A DNA stretch of 55,463 bases from Chloroflexota bacterium (GTDB lineage Bacteria; Chloroflexota; Dehalococcoidia; SHYD01), in contig JACPQN010000093.1 of NCBI GenBank assembly GCA_016190485.1, positions 1-55,463 of the forward strand. The letters are read 5' to 3'. Below, in pieces: positions 17,038 through 24,662 of this stretch; within the stretch, counting starts at the first letter, position 1; each line of letters opens with the position of its first letter. The translations under genes and the position numbers were made by a program. The notes beneath the pieces were generated by a model. It saw nothing but the letters and a program-made list of their open reading frames with translations. It ran no database searches and was not told the origin of the DNA.

Positions 17038-17113
17038 GGAAAAAAACCTTTAGATCGTTCTTAGCGCCTGAACCCAGCACGCCCGGGCAGAGCACACTAC
17101 CATCTCCATTGAA

Positions 17114-17210
17114 GAGAGTGTTTATCAACCTGCCACCCCAGGCTCAAGCCTGAGGCATTCTGAGCGGCTATGCTGCAGGCTTCAGCCTGCAGTGCGGAGT
17201 TATTAAACAC
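17114..17210. mobile_element. 97-bp hairpin element, copy 1
   Basis: It starts GAGAGTGTTTATCAACC and ends TTATTAAACAC, so the ends form short inverted repeats (GTGTTTA). Inside are two hairpins, CAGGCT/AGCCTG and GCAGGCT/AGCCTGC. An inverted, nearly identical copy lies at 35670-35767. No coding content; the rest of 17040-17290 holds only the promoter of the next gene. Confidence 0.7.
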
Positions 17211-17227
17211 CGTCTCGTTGAACCGCC

Positions 17228-17255
17228 TTGACTTCGGCCCAGCATTTGCTAGTAT
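17228..17255 (+). promoter_or_regulatory. Promoter for the peptide-binding lipoprotein gene
   Basis: TTGACT and TAGTAT separated by 16 bp, about 40 bp upstream of the start codon, which itself has AAAGGAG at good spacing. Confidence 0.45.
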
Positions 17256-17293
17256 CCCCATAAGGGCCCGGTTCGGCACGAAAGGAGTGCGCA

Positions 17294-19009
17294 GTGGCAC
17301 GAAAGTTTTCTCTTCACATATGGGTCTCCCTCCTCTTGGCGTTCGGCCTGGCCGCAGGCGGCTGTGCCCAGCAGTCCGGGCCCGCCGCGCCGCCAGGAGG
17401 AGCGCCACCGGCCCAGGGGTCCGCGCCCAAGGGTGGCGAGTTCCGTATCAACATGTCCACGGAGCCCGACACCATTGACCCCAACCGGGCCAACTTCACC
17501 ACCTCTATCCTGGTGGCCTCCCAGGTCTTCGAGGGGCTGCTGACCTACGACAAAGACCTCAAGCTGGTGCCCGGGGTCACCCGGGAGGTGCCCTCGGTGG
17601 CCAACGGTGGCATCTCCAGTGACGGCAAAACCTACACCTTCAAGCTCCGCAGCGGCCTCAAGTGGAGCGACGGCAAGCCCCTCACCGCCAAGGACTTCGT
17701 CTTCACCATCAAACGCAGCCTGGACCCCAAACTGGCGGCGCCCTACGCCAACACCCTGTATGACATCCAGGGAGCCGAGGCCTACAACACCGCCCTGGGC
17801 ACCAAGGACGCCCGCAAGGAGGCCTCCGACGCGCAGCTTGCCGCCCTGCGGGAGGCCGTAGCCGTCACCGCGCCGGACGACGGGACCCTGATGGTAAAGC
17901 TCGCCAACCCCCGGCCCTCCTTCCTCCAGCTCATGGCCCTCTGGGTGGCTTGGCCGGTTCGGGAGGATATCGTGACCCAGTTTGGAGAGAAGTGGACGGA
18001 GCCGCCCAACTACATCGGCAATGGCGCCTTTGTCCTTGCTAGATGGGCCCACAACGAGCGGCTGGAGTTCACGCCGAACCCCAACTACCACGGCCAGAAG
18101 CCCAACCTGGACAAGCTGGTCTTCCTGATGATCAGCGACGCCAACCAGGCCTATCTGGCCTATGTGAACGGGGAGCTGGAAGCCACCGCGGTGCCCGACG
18201 CCAACACCAAGCTGGTCATGGCCGACACCAGCCTCGCCAACCAGACGGTACGCTATAACGAACTGGTGATCTTCGGGTTCGAGTTCAACGCCAAGTCACC
18301 CCCCTTCGATAGCGCGAAGGTGCGCCACGCCTTCGCCATGGGGGTGGACCGCAACGCCCTCATTGAGAAGGTGGCCCAGGGCGTCGGGAAGGTTGCCTAT
18401 AGCCCCGTGCCGCCGGGCATGCCCGGCCACGACGCCAGTGTGGGGAAGGAGTTCGACTTCAACCCCGCCAAAGCCAAGCAACTCCTGGCCGAGGCCGGCT
18501 ATTCCGACCCCACCAAACTGCCTAAGATCACCTTCTCCTTCACCGATACCTCCTCCAACCGGATCCGGGCCGAGTTCTTCCAGGGCCAGATGAAGCAGAA
18601 CCTGGGGGTGGAGGTGACCCTGGATCCCCTGGATTCCAGGACCTACCAGCAGCGGTTCAACGCCGGCCAGTTCCAGATGGTCTACGGCGGCTGGGGCGCC
18701 GACTATCCCGACCCCGACAACTTCGTGCCCGAGCTGTTCAAGACCGGCTCCGGCAACAACCATACGAACTACAGTAATCCCCAGGTGGATGTCCAAGCGA
18801 AGGCCTGCCAGAGCGAGACCGACGAAGCCAAGCGCTTGGCCGCCTGCGCTCAGGCTCAGAAGCTGGTGGTGGGGGACCAGCCCTGGGTCTTTCTCTTCTA
18901 CCGAGAGCGCTTCTGGCTGCTGAAGCCCTCCATCAAAGGCTTCCAGGTGACGGCCAAGGACCAGTTGCCGGGCAACCGCTTCTACAACCAGCTCTACGTC
19001 CAGAAGTAG
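17294..19009 (+). CDS. ABC transporter peptide/nickel-type substrate-binding lipoprotein (SBP family 5)
   Basis: Captures a peptide or similar ligand outside the membrane and hands it to the two permeases downstream. The 571-residue protein has a lipoprotein signal with lipobox AGGC (Cys24), a Pro/Gly linker, and the family 5 domain. Landmarks are STEPDTIDPN, the YTFKLRSGLKWSDGKPLTAKDFVFT signature (key part GLKWSDGKPLTA) and SPVPPGMPGHD. GTG start with AAAGGAG. Substrate cannot be predicted. No ATPase gene follows in the cluster. Confidence 0.92.
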   Translation: MARKFSLHIWVSLLLAFGLAAGGCAQQSGPAAPPGGAPPAQGSAPKGGEFRINMSTEPDTIDPNRANFTTSILVASQVFEGLLTYDKDLKLVPGVTREVPSVANGGISSDGKTYTFKLRSGLKWSDGKPLTAKDFVFTIKRSLDPKLAAPYANTLYDIQGAEAYNTALGTKDARKEASDAQLAALREAVAVTAPDDGTLMVKLANPRPSFLQLMALWVAWPVREDIVTQFGEKWTEPPNYIGNGAFVLARWAHNERLEFTPNPNYHGQKPNLDKLVFLMISDANQAYLAYVNGELEATAVPDANTKLVMADTSLANQTVRYNELVIFGFEFNAKSPPFDSAKVRHAFAMGVDRNALIEKVAQGVGKVAYSPVPPGMPGHDASVGKEFDFNPAKAKQLLAEAGYSDPTKLPKITFSFTDTSSNRIRAEFFQGQMKQNLGVEVTLDPLDSRTYQQRFNAGQFQMVYGGWGADYPDPDNFVPELFKTGSGNNHTNYSNPQVDVQAKACQSETDEAKRLAACAQAQKLVVGDQPWVFLFYRERFWLLKPSIKGFQVTAKDQLPGNRFYNQLYVQK

Positions 19010-19094
19010 CACTCGGTGCCTTTGGACAGCGCACGGGACCAGCGCCCGCGCAGCAGCCCATGCTGATCCCACTATTTATGCGGAGCTGAGCGGC

Positions 19095-20003
19095 ATGTTC
19101 GTGCTGCGGCGGGTCCTCTGGCTGGGGCCTGTCCTCCTCTCCGTCTCCTTCATCACCTTTGTGCTGATGCACCTGGTGCCCGGCGGCCCTTGGGATTCGG
19201 ACAAGACCCTGCCGCCAGCGGTGATCGAAAACCTGAACCGGCGCTACGGCCTGGATCAGCCTTACTGGCAGCAGTACTTGAGCTTCCTGGCGCGCGCGCT
19301 CCAGGGTGACCTGGGCCTCTCCTTCATCCGGCAGAATCAGACGGTGTCGGAGATCCTGCTGCAGGGGCTGCCGGTCACCGCCAGCCTGGCGGTCCTGGCG
19401 CTGGTCCTGGCGCTGGTCACGGGGCTCACCCTGGGTGTCGTGGCGGCCTTCCGGCAGAACACCTGGGTGGACTATCTGTGCGTCGCCTTCGCGACCCTGG
19501 GGGCCAGTACCCCCAGCTTCGTCCTTGGCATCCTGCTGGTGCTGACGCTGGCCCTGGGGCTGAAGGTGGTGCCCACCAGCGGATGGGGCCAGCCGCAGCA
19601 CCTGGTGCTGCCGGCCCTCACGCTGACCGCGCTACCGGCGGCCTACATCGCCCGCATCACCCGCTCCTCCATGCTGGATGTAATCCACCAGGACTACGTG
19701 CGCACGGCCCGGGCCAAGGGGCTGGCGGAGCAGGTGGTCATCCTGCGCCACGTGCTGCGCAATGCGCTCATCCCCGTCCTCACGGTGGCCGGACCTATCG
19801 GCGCGCACCTGGCGGCGGGGTCCTTTGTCATCGAGACCCTCTTTGCCGTGCCCGGCGTGGGGCGCCTCTTCGTGCAGTCGGTCCTGGCCCGGGACTACGG
19901 CCTCATCATGGGGGCCACCCTCTTCTACACAGTGATCATCTCCCTGGCCAACCTGGCGGTGGACATCCTCTACGCCGTGGTTGACCCCCGGATCCGATAC
20001 TAG
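19095..20003 (+). CDS. ABC transporter permease, DppB/OppB type
   Basis: Membrane channel subunit of a peptide-type importer, 302 residues. The N-terminal helix starts FVLRRVLWLGPVLLSV, followed by a periplasmic loop and five more helices. The cytoplasmic EAA loop reads DYVRTARAKGLAEQVVILRH. The C-terminus is the typical VDILYAVVDPRIRY. It lies 85 bp after the binding protein and 9 bp before the second permease, so the three form one operon. Confidence 0.93.
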   Translation: MFVLRRVLWLGPVLLSVSFITFVLMHLVPGGPWDSDKTLPPAVIENLNRRYGLDQPYWQQYLSFLARALQGDLGLSFIRQNQTVSEILLQGLPVTASLAVLALVLALVTGLTLGVVAAFRQNTWVDYLCVAFATLGASTPSFVLGILLVLTLALGLKVVPTSGWGQPQHLVLPALTLTALPAAYIARITRSSMLDVIHQDYVRTARAKGLAEQVVILRHVLRNALIPVLTVAGPIGAHLAAGSFVIETLFAVPGVGRLFVQSVLARDYGLIMGATLFYTVIISLANLAVDILYAVVDPRIRY

Positions 20004-20012
20004 GAGCTGCCG

Positions 20013-20921
20013 GTGCTGCCCTTGTCCCGAGGAACCGGAACGGTGGCCCTGGAGCTTCCCGGCGCAAGGGGGCGCCTCCGCCGGGGCCTCTGGAGCGACG
20101 CCCTGCGCCGGTTGCTGGCCAACCGGCTGGCGGTGTTTGGGCTGGCAGTCATTGCGCTCATGAGCTTCATCGCGGTCTTTGCCGGCCTGCTGGCGCCCCA
20201 TGATCCCACCTTCCAGGACTACGGAGCCGTCTTTGAGGCGCCGGGGCAGAACCACCCCCTGGGCACGGACAACCTGGGGCGAGACACCTTCTCCCGCCTG
20301 CTGTTCGGAGCACGCACCTCTCTTACCGTGGGGATCTTCGCCCAGGTCATCCTGGTGAGCATCGGGCTGCCCCTGGGGGCGGTGGCGGGGTTCTTCGGCG
20401 GCAAGGTGGACAACAGCCTGATGCGCTTTGTGGACATCATCTACGCGTTCCCCGATCTGCTCCTGATCATCCTGCTGCGTTCCATCTTTGGCGGCAGCAT
20501 CTTCATGATCTTCGTGGCCATCGGCCTGGTGGAATGGACCGGCCTGGCGCGGCTGACCCGGGGCCAGGTGCTGAACCTGAAAGGGCAGGACTACGTGCTG
20601 GCCGCCCGAGCCATGGGCGCCCGCTGGCACGAGATGCTGGCGCGACATCTGGTGCCTAACGGCATCAGCCCCATCATCGTGGCCATGGTCTTCGGCATCC
20701 CTCGGGCCATCTTCGCAGAGGCTGCTCTTAGCTACATCGGCATCGGCGTCCAACCGCCCACGCCGAGCGGGGGCACCATGGGGCCGGAGGGCTACCAGGC
20801 CATCCTGGCCTTCCCCCACCTGATCCTGTCGCCGGCCCTGGCCATCGGGGTTACCACCCTGGCCTTCACCTTCCTGGGCGACGGCCTCAGGGATGCTCTG
20901 GACCCGCGCGGCTACCGCTAA
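20013..20921 (+). CDS. ABC transporter permease, DppC/OppC type
   Basis: Second channel subunit, 302 residues. It has an N-terminal soluble stretch, one helix, the conserved LAPHDP and HPLGTDNLGRD motifs after it, then the membrane core with EAA loop DYVLAARAMGARWHEMLARH, and the C-terminal GDGLRDALDPR. GTG start at 20013. The usual ATPases (DppD/DppF) do not follow; the transporter would need ATPases encoded elsewhere. Confidence 0.92.
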   Translation: MLPLSRGTGTVALELPGARGRLRRGLWSDALRRLLANRLAVFGLAVIALMSFIAVFAGLLAPHDPTFQDYGAVFEAPGQNHPLGTDNLGRDTFSRLLFGARTSLTVGIFAQVILVSIGLPLGAVAGFFGGKVDNSLMRFVDIIYAFPDLLLIILLRSIFGGSIFMIFVAIGLVEWTGLARLTRGQVLNLKGQDYVLAARAMGARWHEMLARHLVPNGISPIIVAMVFGIPRAIFAEAALSYIGIGVQPPTPSGGTMGPEGYQAILAFPHLILSPALAIGVTTLAFTFLGDGLRDALDPRGYR

Positions 20922-21010
20922 GTGGGCCCGACGGAGGCTGCTACCGATGGAGATCGGTCCTAGGCGGGCTCCATCACCGTGCCACCGGCTGGATCGAGAA
21001 AGGAGGAGAC

Positions 21011-21301
21011 GTGCCGGTCATCAGCTATCTCAAGCTACGGCTTCCCACGGAGGGTCGCGAGGCCTTCCAGCGCGACTTCGAAGCCATGCTGCGGCTTGCC
21101 CGCCGGCAGCCCGGCTTCCTCAGGGCGGAGGTGCTCCGACCCGCGGAAGGCCCCGATGCCTACGTGGTCATCAGCGAGTGGGAGACGGTGGAGCATATCC
21201 GCGCCTGGGAGCGGGTGCCGGAGCACAAGACGGTGATAGACGGGTACCGAGAGGAGCTGGTGCACCGGCGCTTTGTGCCCTGGCAGTGGACAGCGCCATA
21301 G
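21011..21301 (+). CDS. Antibiotic biosynthesis monooxygenase (ABM) domain protein
   Basis: A small dimeric ferredoxin-like barrel protein of 96 residues. It has the ABM pattern RQPGFLRAEVLRPAEGPDAYVV (core QPGFLRAEVLR) followed by SEWETVEHIRAWERVPEH. Members include cofactor-free quinone monooxygenases and haem-degrading enzymes, and many have no known role. GTG start at 21011 with AGGAGGAG upstream. It is close to the peptide transporter but has its own ribosome-binding site; a functional link is not evident. Confidence 0.75.
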   Translation: MPVISYLKLRLPTEGREAFQRDFEAMLRLARRQPGFLRAEVLRPAEGPDAYVVISEWETVEHIRAWERVPEHKTVIDGYREELVHRRFVPWQWTAP

Positions 21302-21432
21302 CCACATGGCCTGTTACCCCAGTCGTCGGTCTAATCTGTTACCTATGTGCCCGGTTGCGCAAAGCTCAGGGCTTGTGAAGAATCAGGAGCTTTATAGGGC
21401 GGGCCGCTGTGGCCCGCACGGGGGTGGGGGAC

Positions 21433-21528
21433 AAGCCCTTCGACGTTGCTCAGGACAAGCCCTTCGACGTTGCTCAGGACAAGCCCTTCGACGTTGCTCA
21501 GGACAAGCCCTTCGACGTTGCTCAGGAC
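21433..21528. repeat. Four perfect tandem copies of a 24-bp repeat
   Basis: The unit is AAGCCCTTCGAC followed by GTTGCTCAGGAC, repeated exactly four times. Each unit is the core of the dispersed CCTTCGAC/CTCAGG family. Being 24 bp, the array reads KPFDVAQD in one frame, but no credible gene uses it. It lies in the interval 21302-21598, which otherwise holds nothing. Confidence 0.95.
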
Positions 21529-21598
21529 AGGCCCCCACCCTACACGAGCGCCTCACAAGCTCTCACCATGAGCGGCTCAGGTCGGTCCGGTCCCTGCC

Positions 21599-22459
21599 GT
21601 GACCCTCTTTGCGTTGGCGCTGGTGCTCTGCGCCGCCTTCATCCACGCCACCTGGAACCTCCTGGCCAAACGGTCGGGCGGAGGAGCGCCCTTCGTCTGG
21701 CTGGCCGGCAGCCTCTCGGCGGCGCTCTATGCGCCCCTGGCCCTGGGCGTGGTGCTCCTCCAACAGCCAGAGCTGGGGGCCGTGCAGTTCCTCTTCATGA
21801 GCGGCAGCGCCCTGCTGCACACCGCCTACTTTCTCATGCTCCAGCAGGGGTACCGGGTGGGCGACCTCTCCCTGGTCTACCCTCTGGCCCGCGGCACCGG
21901 GCCGATGCTCTCCACCACGGTGGCTGTGCTGGTCCTGGGGGAGCGGCCGACGCCCCTCGCGCTGGCGGGGGCGGCGCTGGTGGTGGGCAGCGTGTTCGTG
22001 CTAACCAGCGGGCCCCAGGGACTCCGGGGCGGCGCCTCCCGCTGGCCGGCGATCTTCGGCGTGGCCACGGGCAGCATCATCGCCTGCTACACGCTGTGGG
22101 ACAAGCACGCGGTGAGCGCGCTCTTGGTCCCACCCATCCTCCAGGACTGGGCGGCGAACCTGGGACGGGCCCTCCTGCTCACGCCCAGCGCCCTCCGGAG
22201 CTGGGAGGAAGTGAAGCTGGAGTGGCGACTGCACCGCCTGGAGACGGTGGGGGTGGCGCTGCTCATCCCCCTGTCCTACATCCTGGTGCTCACGGCCCTG
22301 GTGTTCACGCCGGTGAGCTACGTGGCGCCGGCCCGAGAGATCAGCATCCTGGTGGGGGCCGTCCTGGGCGCCCGCTTCCTGGCGGAGGGCCAGGTCAAGC
22401 GACGGCTCTCCGCCGCCAGCGCCATGGTGCTGGGCGTCATCGCCCTGGCCCTGGGGTGA
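21599..22459 (+). CDS. EamA/DMT-superfamily transporter
   Basis: Inner-membrane transporter of 286 residues with about ten hydrophobic segments in two EamA repeats. It begins TLFALALVLCAAFIHATWNL, has the YRVGDLSLVYPLARGTGPM motif after the third helix (residues ~85-103), and FTPVSYVAPAREISILVGA in the second repeat. Substrates in this superfamily range from amino acids to metabolites and cannot be assigned. I use the GTG at 21599; longer ORFs reading upstream through the 24-bp repeats are not credible. Confidence 0.85.
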   Translation: MTLFALALVLCAAFIHATWNLLAKRSGGGAPFVWLAGSLSAALYAPLALGVVLLQQPELGAVQFLFMSGSALLHTAYFLMLQQGYRVGDLSLVYPLARGTGPMLSTTVAVLVLGERPTPLALAGAALVVGSVFVLTSGPQGLRGGASRWPAIFGVATGSIIACYTLWDKHAVSALLVPPILQDWAANLGRALLLTPSALRSWEEVKLEWRLHRLETVGVALLIPLSYILVLTALVFTPVSYVAPAREISILVGAVLGARFLAEGQVKRRLSAASAMVLGVIALALG

Positions 22460-22505
22460 GACGGCTGGGGGATGGCCGCGGCGGGCATGCTATAATGGCC
22501 CAGTC

Positions 22506-23759
22506 ATGACCAACGAGGCCACACAGCCGCGCATCGCCGACAGAGCCGCGACTCAAGAGACGGTCCCTCCCCCCGGCCCGTTGCTCTCCATGGTGGTGCT
22601 GGTGGCCGGCCATGCCGTCAAGCATCTGTACACCTCCGGCTTCTTTGTGGTGCTGCCGGAGATCCGGACGGGCCTGGGGCTCTCCAACACCGCCCTGGGC
22701 GCCATCTCCACGGCCCGGAACGTCTCCGGCAGCATCGCCAACTTCCCGGCCGGGTTCGTGGCCGACCGCTACAGCCGGGAGTGGGCCACTATCCTGGCGG
22801 CCGCCATGATGGTAGTGGGCCTTGCCACGCTGTTCATGGGGAGCGTGGCATCGTACCTGCCTGTGGTGCTGGGGGCCATCGTGTTCGGGAGTGGCACGGC
22901 CTTCTGGCACCCACCGGCCATCGCCGCCCTCTCTCAGCGCTTTCCCCAGCGGCGGGGCTTTGTGGTGGCGCTCCACGGCTCCGGCGGCAGCATCGGCGAG
23001 GCCCTGGGCCCCCTCATCGTGGGGAGCCTCCTGGCCATCCTGGCGTGGCAGAGCATCCTTCAGACTGCCGCGCTGCCCTCCCTGCTCACGGGCCTCGCAG
23101 TCTGGATATTGATGCGGAACCTCCGGGGACAGACCGCGGGCAGCCTCTCTATGAGGAGCTACCTCCAGTCGGTGGGCAGGCTGGGCCAGAACCGCGTGCT
23201 CCTGGTCATCCTGAGCATCAACGGGCTGTACAGCATGATCCAGGGCGCAGTCGGCACCTTCCTGCCGGTCTATCTGCGGATAGACCTGGGCCACTCCACG
23301 GTGGAGATGGGCGCGTTCCTCTTCGGGGCGCAGGTTGCTGGCATTGCCTCGCAGCCGGCGCTGGGCCTGCTCTCGGACCGCTTCGGGCGGAGAGCCGTGC
23401 TGCTGCCCAGCATGCTCTGCCTGGGCCTGGGCGTGGCGGCCGTAGGGCTGGTGCCCGACGGCTGGCCCCTGGCCGTGGCGGTGATCTGGATGGGCGCTTT
23501 CCAGTTCCCGCTGGTTGCCCTGTTCCTGGCCACCGCCATGGACCTGGTGGAAAGCCAGGTGCAGGCCACCACCGTGTCTCTGGTCTTCGGTGTGGGGACT
23601 ATCTTCGGCAGCGTCTCGCCGGCCCTCTCCGGCTTTCTGGCGGACACCTTCGGCGTGCGGGTGGTCTTCTACTACGCCGCGACGGTGGCGGTCCTGGCGG
23701 CGCTCCTCCTGGTGGCAGGCGTGCGCAGCGGCCGGACGACGACGGGCGCGCCACGCTAG
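22506..23759 (+). CDS. Major facilitator superfamily transporter
   Basis: A 417-residue MFS protein with 12 predicted membrane segments. The loop 2-3 motif appears as GFVADRYSREW (residues ~80-90) and the second-half equivalent as GLLSDRFGRRAVLLPS. A GSGGSIGEALGPL stretch lies in helix 5, as in drug/proton exporters. Substrate unknown. It follows the EamA gene by 46 bp. Confidence 0.88.
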   Translation: MTNEATQPRIADRAATQETVPPPGPLLSMVVLVAGHAVKHLYTSGFFVVLPEIRTGLGLSNTALGAISTARNVSGSIANFPAGFVADRYSREWATILAAAMMVVGLATLFMGSVASYLPVVLGAIVFGSGTAFWHPPAIAALSQRFPQRRGFVVALHGSGGSIGEALGPLIVGSLLAILAWQSILQTAALPSLLTGLAVWILMRNLRGQTAGSLSMRSYLQSVGRLGQNRVLLVILSINGLYSMIQGAVGTFLPVYLRIDLGHSTVEMGAFLFGAQVAGIASQPALGLLSDRFGRRAVLLPSMLCLGLGVAAVGLVPDGWPLAVAVIWMGAFQFPLVALFLATAMDLVESQVQATTVSLVFGVGTIFGSVSPALSGFLADTFGVRVVFYYAATVAVLAALLLVAGVRSGRTTTGAPR

Positions 23760-23796
23760 GGCCACGGACAGCCTTTACCATGGCCCTGAAAAGGGA

Positions 23797-24591
23797 CTAC
23801 TCCCGCTCTCCTAGCACGTGCCGCCGGAGCCAGGCGTCGAGGCGCTCCGCAGCCTGGCCCACCAGCCTGGCGCTCATCACCAGGCCCAGGTGGCTGGCCT
23901 CCGGCACCTCCAGCAGCGTCCCGCGGTAGTAGTCCGCCACCTGCTGGCAGACGGGTAGGGGAAACTGGCGGTCCCGTTCCCCGGCCACCACCAGCAGGGG
24001 GCTCTGCACCTTCTCTCTGGGGATGGAAACCCCCGCTTTGCGGTCTCGCCGGGCCAGGCCAGACTCCTGGCCGAAGAGGGCGACGACCTTCCGGCTCTCC
24101 TCCTCCGTCAGCTCCGGAAAGGTCCGCATGGTGAGCGCCAGGTCATCACGGATGCCATAGTAGTCCGGGCCGAAGGTGTCCGGTATCTCCGCTAGGGCCT
24201 CGGGCGTAGCAGGCTCCTGGGTCTCTGCCGTCGTGCTGGGGCCCAGCGCGATAACGCCCCGGCACCGGGGGCCAGCCAGGGCGGCGAACATGAAGGCTAG
24301 CAGGCCGCCCATGCTCCATCCCATGACCACCGTGGGCTCCGCGAGGTAGCGGGCCAAGGCCACCACGTCCTCCAGGTAGTCGCTCATGCCCGTCGTGGAC
24401 AGGTCGGCGAGCGGGCCACCGCGATGGCCGCGCAGGGCCGGAGCGTAGCAGCGCCAGCTCCGCCCCACCAGGGCCTCTTGCCAGGCCTGCCACACCCAGG
24501 GGCCATTGCAGGCGCCGTGGACCATGAGGATGGGCGGCCTGGCCGACGCGGTGACCGGCAGGCGAGATTCGACATACAGCCAGGATGGCAT
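23797..24591 (-). CDS. Alpha/beta hydrolase
   Basis: A soluble 264-residue hydrolase. It has the oxyanion-hole segment ILMVHGACNGPWVW, the nucleophile elbow GWSMGG (Ser ~92), the acid in GERDRQFP (~213) and the catalytic His in ASHLGLV. The lid region is short. Its esterase or lactonase substrate cannot be predicted. It converges with the MFS gene and lies just downstream of the acylase gene on the same strand. Confidence 0.87.
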   Translation of the reverse strand: MPSWLYVESRLPVTASARPPILMVHGACNGPWVWQAWQEALVGRSWRCYAPALRGHRGGPLADLSTTGMSDYLEDVVALARYLAEPTVVMGWSMGGLLAFMFAALAGPRCRGVIALGPSTTAETQEPATPEALAEIPDTFGPDYYGIRDDLALTMRTFPELTEEESRKVVALFGQESGLARRDRKAGVSIPREKVQSPLLVVAGERDRQFPLPVCQQVADYYRGTLLEVPEASHLGLVMSARLVGQAAERLDAWLRRHVLGERE

Positions 24592-24662
24592 GGCTCACTT
24601 CCTCCTGTGGCCTGGTGGTGAGAGAACTTGTTGGGCAAAGACGGCGACATAGTTCCTGTCTA

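Noticed and set aside
21433-21528. CRISPR array
   Set aside because: Contiguous 24-bp repeats with no spacers and no cas genes.
21409-22509. 366-residue frame beginning with KPFDVAQD repeats
   Set aside because: It reads through the 24-bp tandem repeat and then out of frame across the EamA transporter.
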